Below are positions 1-10,125 of a stretch of 64,000 bases of DNA, in pieces. The stretch covers positions 620,001 to 684,000 of the forward strand of contig SKCR01023806.1 in assembly GCA_019454045.1 (NCBI GenBank). The letters run 5' to 3'. The notes below the pieces were generated by a model. It saw only the letters and a program-made list of their open reading frames with translations. It did not search any database and had not been told where the DNA came from. Each line of letters opens with the position of its first letter. The stretch's first letter is position 1. A program made the translations under genes and the position numbers. The stretch comes from Zanthoxylum bungeanum (Eukaryota; Streptophyta; Magnoliopsida; Sapindales; Rutaceae).

Positions 1-427
1 TATTTTTACAAAAAACATAAATTTATTCTAAATACGCACTTGTGTAACTTTTGAATCTAATACACAAACCATTTTAGAATCCCAATTAGAAATGTCTCAT
101 GAACAATTCTAGTTCACCTAAAGGTGGTCAAGTGAATCTAGAATGATAGTCATAACTCTAAGCTTTAATCTAGAGTTCCAAACTCTAATTAATTGTTTCA
201 TGTCCAACATGAACATCTTTGACCTAATTACAAACATGTTGTGTTTATACTTCTAAAGTATCCTAACACAATTGATTAGCCTTATTCAACATTAAGTTAT
301 GTGATCATGCATCTAATACACAAATGAACATAACTTTGGAGAAGATCAAACATTACCTAGTAAGCTTGATGCAAGATCCAATCTACTTCTCCTTCGTTGA
401 AATTGTTGGAGAACCTCCAAAGTGTGC

Positions 428-1030
428 AAGCTTGACTCTAAGATCTAATCTTGTTTCCAATGCTTCCAAGCTTCACTCCAAGATCCAATCTTGATTTCTC
501 CTAGATGAAATGTTGTAGAGACCTCACAAGCTTCTCTAAACACTTCTATAACTTAGGCTAATTTCTCAAGAATTTGCTTATGCTTGTTATTTTTTTTTTT
601 GTAATTAAAACCTTCATAAAGCAAATTTTGTAAGCTTGACTCTAAGATCTAATCTTGTTTCCAATGCTTCCAAGCTTCACTCCAAGATCCAATCTTGATT
701 TCTCCTAGATGAAATGTTGTAGAGACCTCACAAGCTTCTCTAAACACTTCTATAACTTAGGCTAATTTCTCAAGAATTTGCTTATGCTTGTTATTTTTTT
801 TTTGTAATAAAACCTTCATAAAGCAAATTTTGTAAGCTTGACTCTAAGATCTAATCTTGTTTCCAATGCTTCCAAGCTTCACTCCAAGATCCAATCTGAT
901 TTCTCCTAGATGAAATGTTGTAGAGACCTCACAAGCTTCTCTAAACACTTCTATAACTTAGGCTAATTTCTCAAGAATTTGCTTATGCTTGTTATTTTTT
1001 TTTTTGTAATTAAAACCTTCATAAAGCTTG
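428..1030. repeat. Tandem repeat, about 203 bp x 3
   Basis: Three near-identical units start at about 428, 632 and 834 (periods 204 and 202). Each begins aagcttgactctaagatc and ends with a T-tract followed by a Gtaattaaaaccttcataaag-like stretch. Differences are mainly T-tract length and one or two single-base indels. The array lies inside the LTR-like unit and its near identity implies recent expansion. No coding sequence is seen. Confidence 0.9.
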
Positions 1031-1925
1031 CTATTTATAGCAAAACTTAGGCAATTTTTAATTAATAAAAGTTGTAATCAACTTTTAAGTGGGCTTAATC
1101 TAATTTGTCCAAATATCTATAATTAGGTGTGACTAATCTCCATTGTCTCCCACTTAGATTTAATCCAATTAAATCAAGCCAATGATTAGGAAATTGATTA
1201 GTTAAATGTTTGTCACATTGATTTAATCCAATTAAATCAAGCCAAAACCATATATTATTACATACTTACAATTACCATAATATCCTCAAATGGTATAGAT
1301 AATTATGATTTTACAATTAAGCCCTTGTGTAATTATTGAATTAATCCAATTAATCCAATTAGGTCAAAGTAAATAATCAACGTTATCCACTAACACTTGA
1401 TTATCTTAGTTGATAATTAAAATATCGAATATTATTTTTTATCAAAATTAATCGGCTACCCAAGTGCTCAACGAGTACACTTCATATTGGGACTCTCTAA
1501 GTTCAGACATGTTCGTCATATAAGCCTAGCTAATATGTACGCAATTCTGCCACCTCCTAATTCGCGAAGAACACGAACGACATTTCTGAACTATACAAGT
1601 CGAGGTCATCACATATGTTTAACAATCCCTCCGTCGTAGGCTATCCGAGTTGTGCTTAGGAAACATAGAATATACCGTCAAGTTTCCGAGACGCACATCT
1701 CATGTCGACATGTTCACGATTCTTCATAACTGATGTGATCCTAATGAGCGGTAAATCTATCACTATTTTCCACTCATTTAACCTAATATTTTGTATATTT
1801 TCTTGAGTTTTGTGAACGTTTTGATGTATTTTGTGTTATTTTTTAGATAAATAAAGTTTCAGGACATTCTGGAGGTGATTTGGGCCAAAACAGTGAAAAT
1901 TGGACGAAAATGGCATTTTGGTAAT

Positions 1926-2520
1926 TTCCCGAGTCGCGACGCCAAGACCTTCAGCGTCGCGACGCCTAACGTGCGCCGAACAGTGCTAACGTGCGCCGGG
2001 TCCACGTGTCAGAATCTGAGAAAAGTTTGACTTTGCTAACGTGCATCGCGCCACATGTCACCATCACAGCCGATCTGCTAACGTGCACCGTGCCACGTGT
2101 CATCATCCTACGGTGCCGACAGTCATCATCGCCACGTGTGCCACGTGTCACTCCATGTCATTTCCACGTCATCAGCCACATCACCGGGTTGACCAAGTCA
2201 AACTGCCACCTCACCGCCACGTCATCATCAGCCAATCAGGAAGTGCCACGTGTCGTAATCCTACGGTTCCGACAGTCTCTTTCCCACGTGTCGCCATGTC
2301 ACCGCCACGTCAGCATCAATTATTGGCTATCTAATCCTTATCTGACACGTGGCGGATAAGAATCTAGCCGACCAATCAGAAGCCGCCACATGTCACAATA
2401 ATTGAAGCCCAACCACTTGCCAAGTGTCACCTTATCCAGAATCTGTAACCGACGAACCAGAGCGTGCCACGTCGACAGAATCTGGCGTAGCGACGCCAAA
2501 GGCCTCAGCGTCGCGACGCC
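1926..2520 (+). promoter_or_regulatory. G-box/ABRE cluster and CGTCGCGACG palindromes upstream of the LTR TATA box
   Basis: Seven CACGTG hexamers lie at 2003, 2094, 2133, 2142, 2247, 2285 and 2346, most as CCACGTGTC. Several relaxed CCACGTC or CCACATGTC copies lie between them. The cluster is flanked by the 10-bp palindrome CGTCGCGACG near 1955 and 2507, with imperfect copies near 1926 and 2484. All lie upstream of the TATA box at 2547. ACGTGTC is the core bound by ABF/bZIP factors, so this U3 region may respond to ABA or stress; that is inference. Confidence 0.7.
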
Positions 2521-2855
2521 AGATGCCTATCCGCGCGGACCGCGCCTATAAATAGAGTTTCAAATTTCAGTTTTAAATGCACCACTCTCTCTCATCTCTT
2601 TGATGTAAAGAGAGAGTTTCTCTCTCTAATTTCTTTTAATTTTTAGTTTTTTTAGTTTTTAGTTTTGTAATTAATTTTAATTACGTTTTGTAAATATAGT
2701 AATTTACTTTTTCTTTTTACTTTTTACAGTTTTTACTATTTACCATGAGGAGGTAACTTCCCCAGCTATGGTGAAAGGTAATTCTTTTACTATTGTTATT
2801 TAGATTAATCTCCCTTAAAAATAATATATTCACTATTTAAAATATTGACTTAAAA

Positions 2856-2942
2856 AGGATACCGCCAGATTGGTCGGTTGGTAATTCATTTTAATCTGGT
2901 TTAAACCTGACTAATAAAGGATACCGCCAGATTGGTCGGTTG
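2856..2942. repeat. Short direct repeat in the solo LTR
   Basis: The sequence aaggataccgccagattgg followed by tcggttg occurs twice about 62 bp apart (2856-2880 and 2917-2942), within AT-rich sequence of the solo LTR. No function is assigned. Confidence 0.8.
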
Positions 2943-4548
2943 TTAATATTATCACAAGTTTATATATTATTTTATGGGAGATATCTAAAATAGTAAATAG
3001 TAAATAGTAAAAGTAATTCCTTTTACCTTAGCATTTTATTTTATTTTACTTTTCAGCTTTTACTTTATGTCTTTTACTTTTCAGTATTTTTACTTTATGT
3101 CTTTTACTTTTAAGTTTTTACTAGCCCTAGTTATGTGTTAGTTATCTATGGGTTGTGATGAATTCTAATATCACCGGTTTTTAAGGGGTTATTTTATAGT
3201 TTGGGTAATTTAAAGGTTTACTTATTAAATCTTAAGCTTAATGTTTATTGTTGTCTGATCACCAATAAGATTGCTCTGGTAAATCTAAAATGAACTAGAC
3301 ATAGGGATTTTAGGTTTCAGCCTTAGACTTAATAGTTCACGATCTTCCTTGAGGATAGATAACCCTTTAATAGATTTCCTTACAGGATAGACATATACAT
3401 GTCGGGCGGGGGTAGCCATAATTGGAACTCAAACTTAATGAATCCAGATAATTTGGTTGACATAGACATATGGTTCAATTGGGTTAAACTGGGTATTTGC
3501 ATCTAACCATCGACAGAGGCTTTTGCATAACTTAGTGTTCCAGGTTAGTAAACTGATTTATTACACAAACATAAAATAATCACTTCATCTTTTAAAAGAT
3601 ATTAGAATGATTCACAACCCTAGATCTTTGTGTCTTTTGTTATTTTCCTTAGTATTTTCTTTTATCTTTGTATTTATTTATTTATTTTGCAAAATTACAA
3701 TCAACCAAATCAATCAAGCAATTATTCTCTTCTCCCTCAATTAGTTATCTATAAATAAATAGATTCAATAATTAATAACAACAGTGGGAATTAAGTCCTC
3801 GTGGGATCGATATTTTTATACTACTTGAACGATACGTGCGCTTGCGTTATACGTGTGTATTTACGTCGGTCAGATCCACCCTAGGTGATCGAATTCGGCC
3901 AAAGATTTAAGAATCGTGACTTTACTAAAATGGATATCTAAACCTCTTATGGTACACATATGGGCCGACAGATCCTATCTTGCTTCGCACTTGATTACTG
4001 AGTGCATCGGTCCACACCCAACGAACATCTAGAGGCCAGACCATGAAAGGTTTCTGACATACATGGCATCTAAGTGTGAAGGATCTCACACAAAATCAAT
4101 GTTATCCTATAGTCAAAGGATTACATATGCTACTCGACTCGAAGAGATTCCTATTGACGGTGGTGTGTACATCCAACTATTAAGAATCACATGTGAGTCA
4201 TTCAGTATTCGCTCCAACGAACACCCACATGTCTATACGAGTTTCCAAAACTCATGGTACATCGGGTTAAACCATTGAAACTCCAATTCCAATATACGAC
4301 ATGTGCTAGTCTTCTAAGTTATAGGAATTCGACCGTATTCCAAAACCAACGACTAAGAATATTTACTTTAAGAATAATTTACACCAAGTGTCAAAACTGT
4401 TCTAAGGTCGATGTCATTCTTAGAATATCTATACATCAATCTAATACGCATAATGACAATACCATTAATGAGGTATGAAATAAAAAATGTAGTTATTTTA
4501 TTAATAAATAATAAAATATACAAATCGAATTGACACTCTAAGCACCAA

Positions 4549-6079
4549 CTCCATCATATGCCTGAATCTAGAGAGTCTCACTAATGAAACATACCTGTAT
4601 AGCACTAGAGCAATATTTATAGATAATATTGATTATTTATAAATCGTTTAACAGTTAAATGAAAAGATAAATGTTTAAGGGTTTTTTCGGTCATTTCCTA
4701 GTTAATGTGTATTTGGATTTAATACATGATTTTATTAAATATACATTAATTAATAGTCAAATAAAGTATTTGACATATGTCACAAATATATATATTATGT
4801 AATATTTAAAGTAAATAAGATATATATATTTAGATATTTATATTAAGTAATTATATAATTATTTAAATATTAAATAATTTGAATAATTAAATACATTTAT
4901 CTATATCATGATTATGGTTATATATGGCCAAGTGTAATTGGTTACACTTGTATTTACTTTATGAAAAAAGAATTCAAATTGGATTTTTCTTCTTTAATTT
5001 TGATTTAAAAATTAAAAACATTTGGTTTTCCTTTTTTACCCATTTTCGCCCTAACAACCCTAGTATATAAGGGTTTCATTTTTCATTTGCTTAAGAATTC
5101 TAAGCTTTCAAAACACAAAAACAGAAGAGACTTGAGAAGGAAAAAGGAATAAATTCTTAACTACAACATATGATGTTCATAAATTTTTCTACTCTCTTAT
5201 ATTTGTGTTATGAAGTTTGGAAGCTTGAATGAAAGATGTATGCATGTATATAAACAAAGTTTGCTTATTAATGGTTAATAAGCACATTTTTTGTCATTTG
5301 ATGACTTGGTTGTCATTCTAGAGTTTTTAGGCCACTCAATGATGACCTATAATTGTTCTTGAGTTGTTTCAAAGTGATGAGACTCGTTTGGTGTTGTAGA
5401 GTTTTTAAAGTGTTGGATTGTGTTAATTTTGGTTAATTTGATTAATTGAAAAATTAAGGTTTCTAACCTAAATCAAAATTGGGGATTTTTATATATATGT
5501 TGTATTTTGATACATATGAGATGTATAAATTATTTTTGTAGTGATTGGAAATCACCTAAACTTATATTTGACAATTTAGGACCAAAATTATCAAAATGAT
5601 AACTATTGAGGGCTCACGGTAATTACGTAAAATTCTGGAAAAAAATTTATGGGTTATATTTTCATGTATATGAGATGTAAAAATTATTTTGGTAGTGATT
5701 GGAAATCACCTTAACTTATATTTGACAATTTATGAATAAAATGATCAAAATATAAAATATTTGGGGTTTTCTGGTAATTAAGAAAAATTTGAAAAAAAAT
5801 TCAGAATTCTGTTTTTTATGTATATATGATTTAAAAATCAATTTGATTGTGATTGGAAATCACCTAGGCTTGTATTTGACAACTTAGGACTAAAATGATT
5901 AAAATGGAAAGTTTTGGGGTTGCACGGTAATTTACTGAAATTCTAATTTTTGAGTTAAAAATTATGTTTTTGAGTATTGAGTGATTAAAATAAATAAGTT
6001 TATTTTAATCACCCAAGAAAAATTAAAGAAATATGAAAATTTGATTTTCTCGCATTCCACTGCGCAACCCGAACATACC
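4549..6079. other. AT-rich non-coding stretch with retroelement-leader look
   Basis: No gene is seen. A plus-strand TATA-like site (agtatataaggg, about 5063) is followed by a run resembling an LTR R/U5 region. The stretch ends where copia A gag homology begins, near 6080. It contains the 154-bp tandem repeat listed separately. It may be the leader of another retroelement or the remnant of what removed the 5' LTR of copia A. Confidence 0.4.
5500..5955. repeat. Tandem repeat, about 154 bp x 3
   Basis: The marker gtgattggaaatcacct occurs at 5541, 5695 and 5849, a constant 154-bp spacing. Flanking sequence is shared (tatatgag..taaaaatt before it, ttatatttgacaatttag after it). The marker contains the inverted repeat GGTGATTtCCAATCAC-type arms (gtgattg / aatcac). 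Copies are clearly diverged, so the array is old. Confidence 0.8.
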
Positions 6080-6471
6080 GCCCAAAACCCCAACACATGT
6101 ACAATGTGTACCAAGACATGACTTCTGTGAAGATTCTCTGAGAATCCCTCGAGAATAAATATAAAACCGAGGATGTCGGACATAAGAAATTTATCGTTGG
6201 TAAGTTCATGAACTACAAGATGGTAGATTCAAGGACGGTAATGTCTCAGTTTGGCGAACTACAGTTAATCATTCATGAAATATTGGATGGGGGAATGAAA
6301 CTCTGCGAGATGTTTCAAGTTGCCATAATCATTGAAAAGTTGCCTCCATAATGGAAGGACTTCATGAGCTATTTGAAACACAAAAAGAAGCAGATAAGTC
6401 TTGAAGACCTTGCAGTTCGATTGTGGATCGAATAGGACAATAGAAAGTCCGAGAAGGCCAACTACAAGACT

Positions 6472-7599
6472 ATGGAGTCTAAGGCCAACATCGTCGAGGG
6501 TGGAAATGGTAGCAAAAATAGAAAGAATGGTGGAGCTGATTCTTCCCAAGCAAACAAGATGTCTCAGGAAAAAGGCAAGAAAAAGAAAAATGAGGCCCGT
6601 GTCACTGAGGACGAGCAGCTAACTAATGAGATCTCAGAGATGAACCTCTCAGCAATTGTAACAGAAACCAACTTGGTTGGAAATCCGAGAGAATGGTGGG
6701 TAGACACTGGGGCTACTCGTCATATATGTGCTGATAGTAAGATGTCGTATCAAAAAGTCGATGGTGGCTATCATCTGACAATGGGAAAGTCTTCTACCTC
6801 TAGAGTGGTTGGACAAGGCATAGTGGTTCTGAAAATGACATTTGGGAAAGAGCTTACATTGAAGAATATTTTGCATGTTCCTGATATTCGGAAGAACTTG
6901 GTTTCGGGTTCACTCCTTAGTAAGAATGGTTTCAAGCTTGTATTTATTTCTGATAAGTTTGTACGGACCAAGAACGATGTCTATGTAGGAAAAAGATATG
7001 TCACTGAGGGTATTTTCAAGTTCAATGTAATGACTGTCAATCGACACAGTGCTAGTAATAAAGCTACATCTTTCGCTTATATTATTGAGTCACAAAATGT
7101 ATGGCATAGGAGGTTAGGACATGTTAATTATGATACAATGCGTAAATTAATTAACATAGATCTTATACCTAAATTTACAATTAATAACCAACATAAATGT
7201 GAGGCATGTGTTGAAGCAAAAATGCATATAGCATCATTTCATTCCATAAAACGAAGTTCTGAACCCTTGGAACTTGTACACTCTGATGTGTGTGATATGA
7301 ATATTGTGCAAATAAGAGGCGGTAAAAAATATTATGTCACTTTTATCGATGATAACACAAGATTCTGTTATGTATACTTGCTGAGGAGCAAAAATGAAGC
7401 AATTGAGAGCTTTATACACTATAAGAACGAAATTGAAATCAACTTGGCAAGAAAATCAAAAGAATCAGAAGTGATAGAGGAGGTGAATATGTGTCACCAT
7501 TTGGTGAATATTGTTCCTATCATGGAATTATTCACGAAACTACTGCTCCTTATTCGCTTCAACAAAATGGGATTGTTAAGCGCAAAAATTGAACGTTGA
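6472..7599 (+). pseudogene. Copia A gag end, protease, GAG-pre-integrase and integrase start
   Basis: A 375-residue open frame holds, in order: a lysine-rich gag end; the aspartic protease motif WWVDTGATRHIC (residues about 75-86); a GAG-pre-integrase domain with VWHRRLGHVNYDTM near 210; a KCEACVEAKM zinc-finger segment; and the integrase start with LVHSDVCD and VTFIDDNTRF. The CCHC zinc knuckle between gag and protease, present in copia B, is missing through an in-frame deletion of about 66 bp. After residue about 330 the frame shifts out of integrase; other frames carry it on to 7972. The product could not be a full Gag-Pol, and no start or leader is intact. Confidence 0.85.
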
Positions 7600-7972
7600 A
7601 GGAAATGATGAACGCCATGTTGACAAACTCTGATTTACCCCAGAACTTATGGGGGAAGCCTTACTTTCCGCCAACTACGTTCTGAACAAGCTATCTCACA
7701 GAAGATTGGACAATACACCATATGAATTGTGGAAAGGTCACGTACCTTCCTACAAATATCTAAAAGTGTGGGGGTGTCTTGCCAAAGTAATAGTTCCTAA
7801 ACCTAAGAAGGTTAAAATATGACCCAAAATTATTTACTGTACATAAGTCTGAAATTTCTGACATCAATCCAAATATGATAATTGAGTCAAGGAAAGCAAC
7901 ATTCTTTGAAGAGACATTTCCTTGTAAAGAAAGATAAAGAATAGAGTCTCTCAAAAGAACTATTGATACTGT
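7600..7972 (+). pseudogene. Copia A integrase C-terminal remnant
   Basis: Frame-broken sequence matches copia B 28985-29425, including the stretches for 'NAMLTNSDLPQNLWG' and 'LDNTPYELWKGHVPSYKYL' (nucleotides about 7610-7770). These are typical of the copia integrase end and the start of the integrase-RT linker. The remnant is interrupted exactly at 7972 by the LTR of the nested Ty3 element. Several indels and stops are present. Confidence 0.7.
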
Positions 7973-8520
7973 TGTACGGGCCAAATTTGGGCCAGGGGTA
8001 AAATCAACTTTTACCACCAAAGCCAGCTGCAAGACCTGGGGCCCGGAAGAAGATCCATGGGCCGCCTTATGAGCCCAAATTCATTAAAGACAGACAAACG
8101 GACACCAGTTACAAAGATCAGGGAATGGATCCGAATTCATGACCGTCATCATGAAATCAACGGTTATGAGATCTAAAGGACCTGAAATTATGAGACCACG
8201 AAAGAGGTTTCCAACGGGCAGAAAGGAATCCTATAAAAGAGCAAGGCAAAGAATAAAGAGGGGAGACAGAACGCCTAACACCAGACAATATCCAATAGTC
8301 CGCCCTCACGGCAATCGAACAGTGGTTTAGGTATCCTAACACCTGAACCCTTTCTACTTAAACTCTCTCATTCTTTGGCTAACTTGAGCGTCGGAGAGCC
8401 TACGGTTTCCATCACACCGGTGGGCAGTAAATCTCTTTTGCTCTATTCTTATTTTGCAGGTTCGCTTGTGCCCCCCCTACACATTCTCATTGTGGACCTC
8501 GACCGAAATCAGGATCTACA
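7973..8520 (+). repeat. 5' LTR of nested Ty3 element
   Basis: The LTR is 548 bp, starts TGTACGGGCC and ends AGGATCTACA. A perfect CArg-type box CCAAATTTGG lies at 7981-7990 near the start of U3. A TATA box (TATAAAA) lies at 8232-8238, placing the transcription start near 8260. The last LTR base directly abuts integrase-region coding sequence at 8521. Confidence 0.95.
8232..8238 (+). promoter_or_regulatory. TATA box of the 5' LTR
   Basis: TATAAAA in the context tcctataaaagagc. The same box is in the 3' LTR at 14784-14790, from which transcription could run outward into copia A. Confidence 0.7.
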
Positions 8521-9859
8521 ATGGAGGGGAACGAGTCACGAACGATTCCAATCGTGTACTTAAACTGGCCCGCGATTTGTAATGAAGAAGCGATTGTCGC
8601 GGCGCTCGACACTGTCGACAGTTGGATGACACCGATCGTAAAGTATCTGCAAGACGACATACTTCCAGACGACAGAATTCAAGCAAAGAAAATTCAGAGA
8701 CTGTCAGCCAGATTTGTGTTGTTCGACGGACATCTGTTAAAAAGATCGTTCACAGGACCTTACTTGAAATGTCTCACTCCTAACGAAGCGCAACATGTTC
8801 TGTCTGAGTTGCATGAAGGGGAATGTGGGAATCATTCTGGTGGCAGGAGCTTAGCCCAACGAGCGCACACGACAGGATATTACTGGCCTTCAATGAGATT
8901 CGATTCATCTGAATACACAAAGAAGTGCGATAAATGCCAGAGATTCGCACCAATACCTCACCTCCCTCCGGAGAAACTGAACCCCATCTTGTCGCCATGG
9001 CCATTTATGAAGTGGGGGATGGACATTGTTGGGAAACTCCCAACGGCACCTGGCCAACGAGTGTACATGCTCGTCATGACAGACTACTACTCAAAGTGGA
9101 TAGAAGCAGAAGCATTTGCCAGAATACGCGACAAGGAAGCCCAAACTTTCGTGTGGAAAAAACATCATCTGCCGATTCGGCATACCAAAGGAGATCGTGA
9201 CCGACAACGGAGCACAGTTCATTAGCCACCACTTTCAAGACTTCTGCAGGAATTGGGGCATAAAGTTGAACTTCTCCACCCCTCGCTTTCCACAGGCGAA
9301 CGGGCAAGCCGAATCATCCAACAAAACGATCATGAACACCCTGAAGAAAAGGTTGGAGAAAGCTAAAGGAGCCTGGGCCGACGAACTGCCAGGAGTATTA
9401 TGGTCATACAGGACAACGACGAGGTCTTCAACAGGCGAAACTCCTTTCGCATTAGCATTTGGAACGGAAGCCGTCATACCTACTGAAGAAGTTATTCCTT
9501 CAACACGCTACCAATATCTCAACGAAGAAAACAATCAACGACTGATGAATTTCAATCTCGACACGATTGAAGAAGCAAGAGATCGAGCTTCCATTCGACT
9601 GGCAGCATATCAACAGAGAATGGCCAGATACTTCGACAAAAATGATAGAAGTAGGAATTTCAAGGCTGGAGATTGGGTCTTACGGAGAGTGTTCCAGAAC
9701 ACCAAGGAAGTAGGCGACGGGAAATTGGGTCCGAATTGGGAAGGCCCTTACCTCGTCACGAAAGTCGTTGGGAAAGGTGCATACAAGCTACAGAATCTAG
9801 AAGGGGTTCTCGTACGCAATAGTTGGAACGCAATGCATCTCAAGCGATTTAACCGGTAA
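8521..9859 (+). pseudogene. Ty3/gypsy integrase, one frameshift
   Basis: The reading frame opens at 8521 directly after the LTR. It holds the RNase H-integrase linker, the HHCC zinc finger (H-EGECGNH.. to CDKCQRFA, nucleotides about 8810-8945), and the catalytic core with WGMDIVG (first Asp), TDNGAQF (second Asp) and GQAESSN (Glu). A GPY/F-type module (LGPNWEGPYLV, about 9727) follows. The core is split between two frames by an extra base in the A-run at about 9157-9162: the first frame runs to 9225 and the second carries the rest to a stop at 9859. The D,D,E residues are all present. It is otherwise well preserved, consistent with the element's youth. No RT or RNase H coding lies upstream. 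Confidence 0.9.
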
Positions 9860-10125
9860 CCCTTATGTTTTTTTTTTTATTTGTTTGTTTGTTTCCAATT
9901 ATATGCTGAGTTAGTTATTTTGTTGAGATTGAATAAAGGAATCAGCAGTAGTCATTCGAATAAAAGCAAAGTTTGTCACATTAACATATCAACCGACTTT
10001 TACAAACACAAACAATATCGTTCTCCTAATCCCATACGACATAAACAACACATACAAAATGTAATCACAGTTTTCCTGACAAAATCTTCGACTTAATTTC
10101 ATACGACATTTTAGACTTGAACAAC
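9860..10125. terminator. Convergent 3' region between integrase and antisense gene
   Basis: This 266-bp spacer separates the plus-strand integrase stop and the minus-strand gene stop. AATAAA occurs on plus at 9932-9937 and 9959-9964, and on minus at 9881-9876 (plus tttatt in a T-rich run). Both transcripts could therefore be polyadenylated here. This is inferred from motif positions only. Confidence 0.4.

Larger units (their letters stand above)
1742..3872 (+). mobile_element. Solo LTR of a Tat/Ogre-like Ty3 element
   Basis: A 2131-bp unit starts taatgagcgg, close to the TGATGAGCGG start I associate with plant Tat/Ogre LTRs, and ends ..ttacgtcggtca. It is flanked by a perfect 5-bp direct repeat, GATCC (1737-1741 and 3873-3877). 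Removing the unit rejoins the host LTR-like sequence. A TATA box (tataaatag, 2547-2555) fits plus orientation. The 3' end (cctcgtgggatcgatattt, about 3798) resembles the ends of Tat/Athila-type LTRs. No internal region or second LTR copy is in the window, so it is a solo LTR from LTR-LTR recombination. The superfamily call is from recollected motifs; the insertion and TSD are directly visible. Confidence 0.8.
1..4548 (-). mobile_element. Long LTR-like sequence, minus orientation, split by a solo LTR
   Basis: The stretches 1-1741 and 3873 to about 4548 read as one LTR-like unit interrupted by the solo LTR at 1742-3872. It shares a block near 1454-1500 (tacc..gtgctcaacgagta, then ggactctct) with the solo LTR at 24591-27127 (block near 26010). 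It shares a second block near 3990-4160 (cacacccaacgaacatc, agaggccagaccatgaaagg) with 26480-26640, and in reverse with 63650-63700. A minus-strand TATA-like site lies near 1030-1040. The left end is at or before base 1 and the right end is uncertain. The short ORFs inside show no protein family and were rejected. Orientation is inferred from the related LTRs. Confidence 0.55.
6080..7972 (+). mobile_element. Copia element A, 5' portion (5'-truncated)
   Basis: Homology to copia B begins near 6080 in gag and runs to 7972, where a Ty3 element is inserted. The remainder of copia A continues at 15073. There is no 5' LTR or PBS, so the 5' end is lost. The gag part (6080-6471) matches B 27585-27955 with stops and small indels. 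The element ends with a single LTR at 17329-17930. Confidence 0.85.

Noticed and set aside
1966..2359. Overlapping ORFs of 61-122 residues in the solo LTR
   Set aside because: Low-complexity translation of the CCACGTGTC repeats; lies in U3 promoter sequence.
4063..4478. Two ORFs of 71 and 74 residues
   Set aside because: They lie in an LTR block shared with non-coding LTRs at 26480 and 63650 and are not conserved as frames.
8521..8545. Primer-binding site TGGAGGGGAACGAG after the Ty3 5' LTR
   Set aside because: It begins with TGG, but I know no plant tRNA 3' end that matches, and the bases read in frame as the start of the integrase-linker coding sequence.
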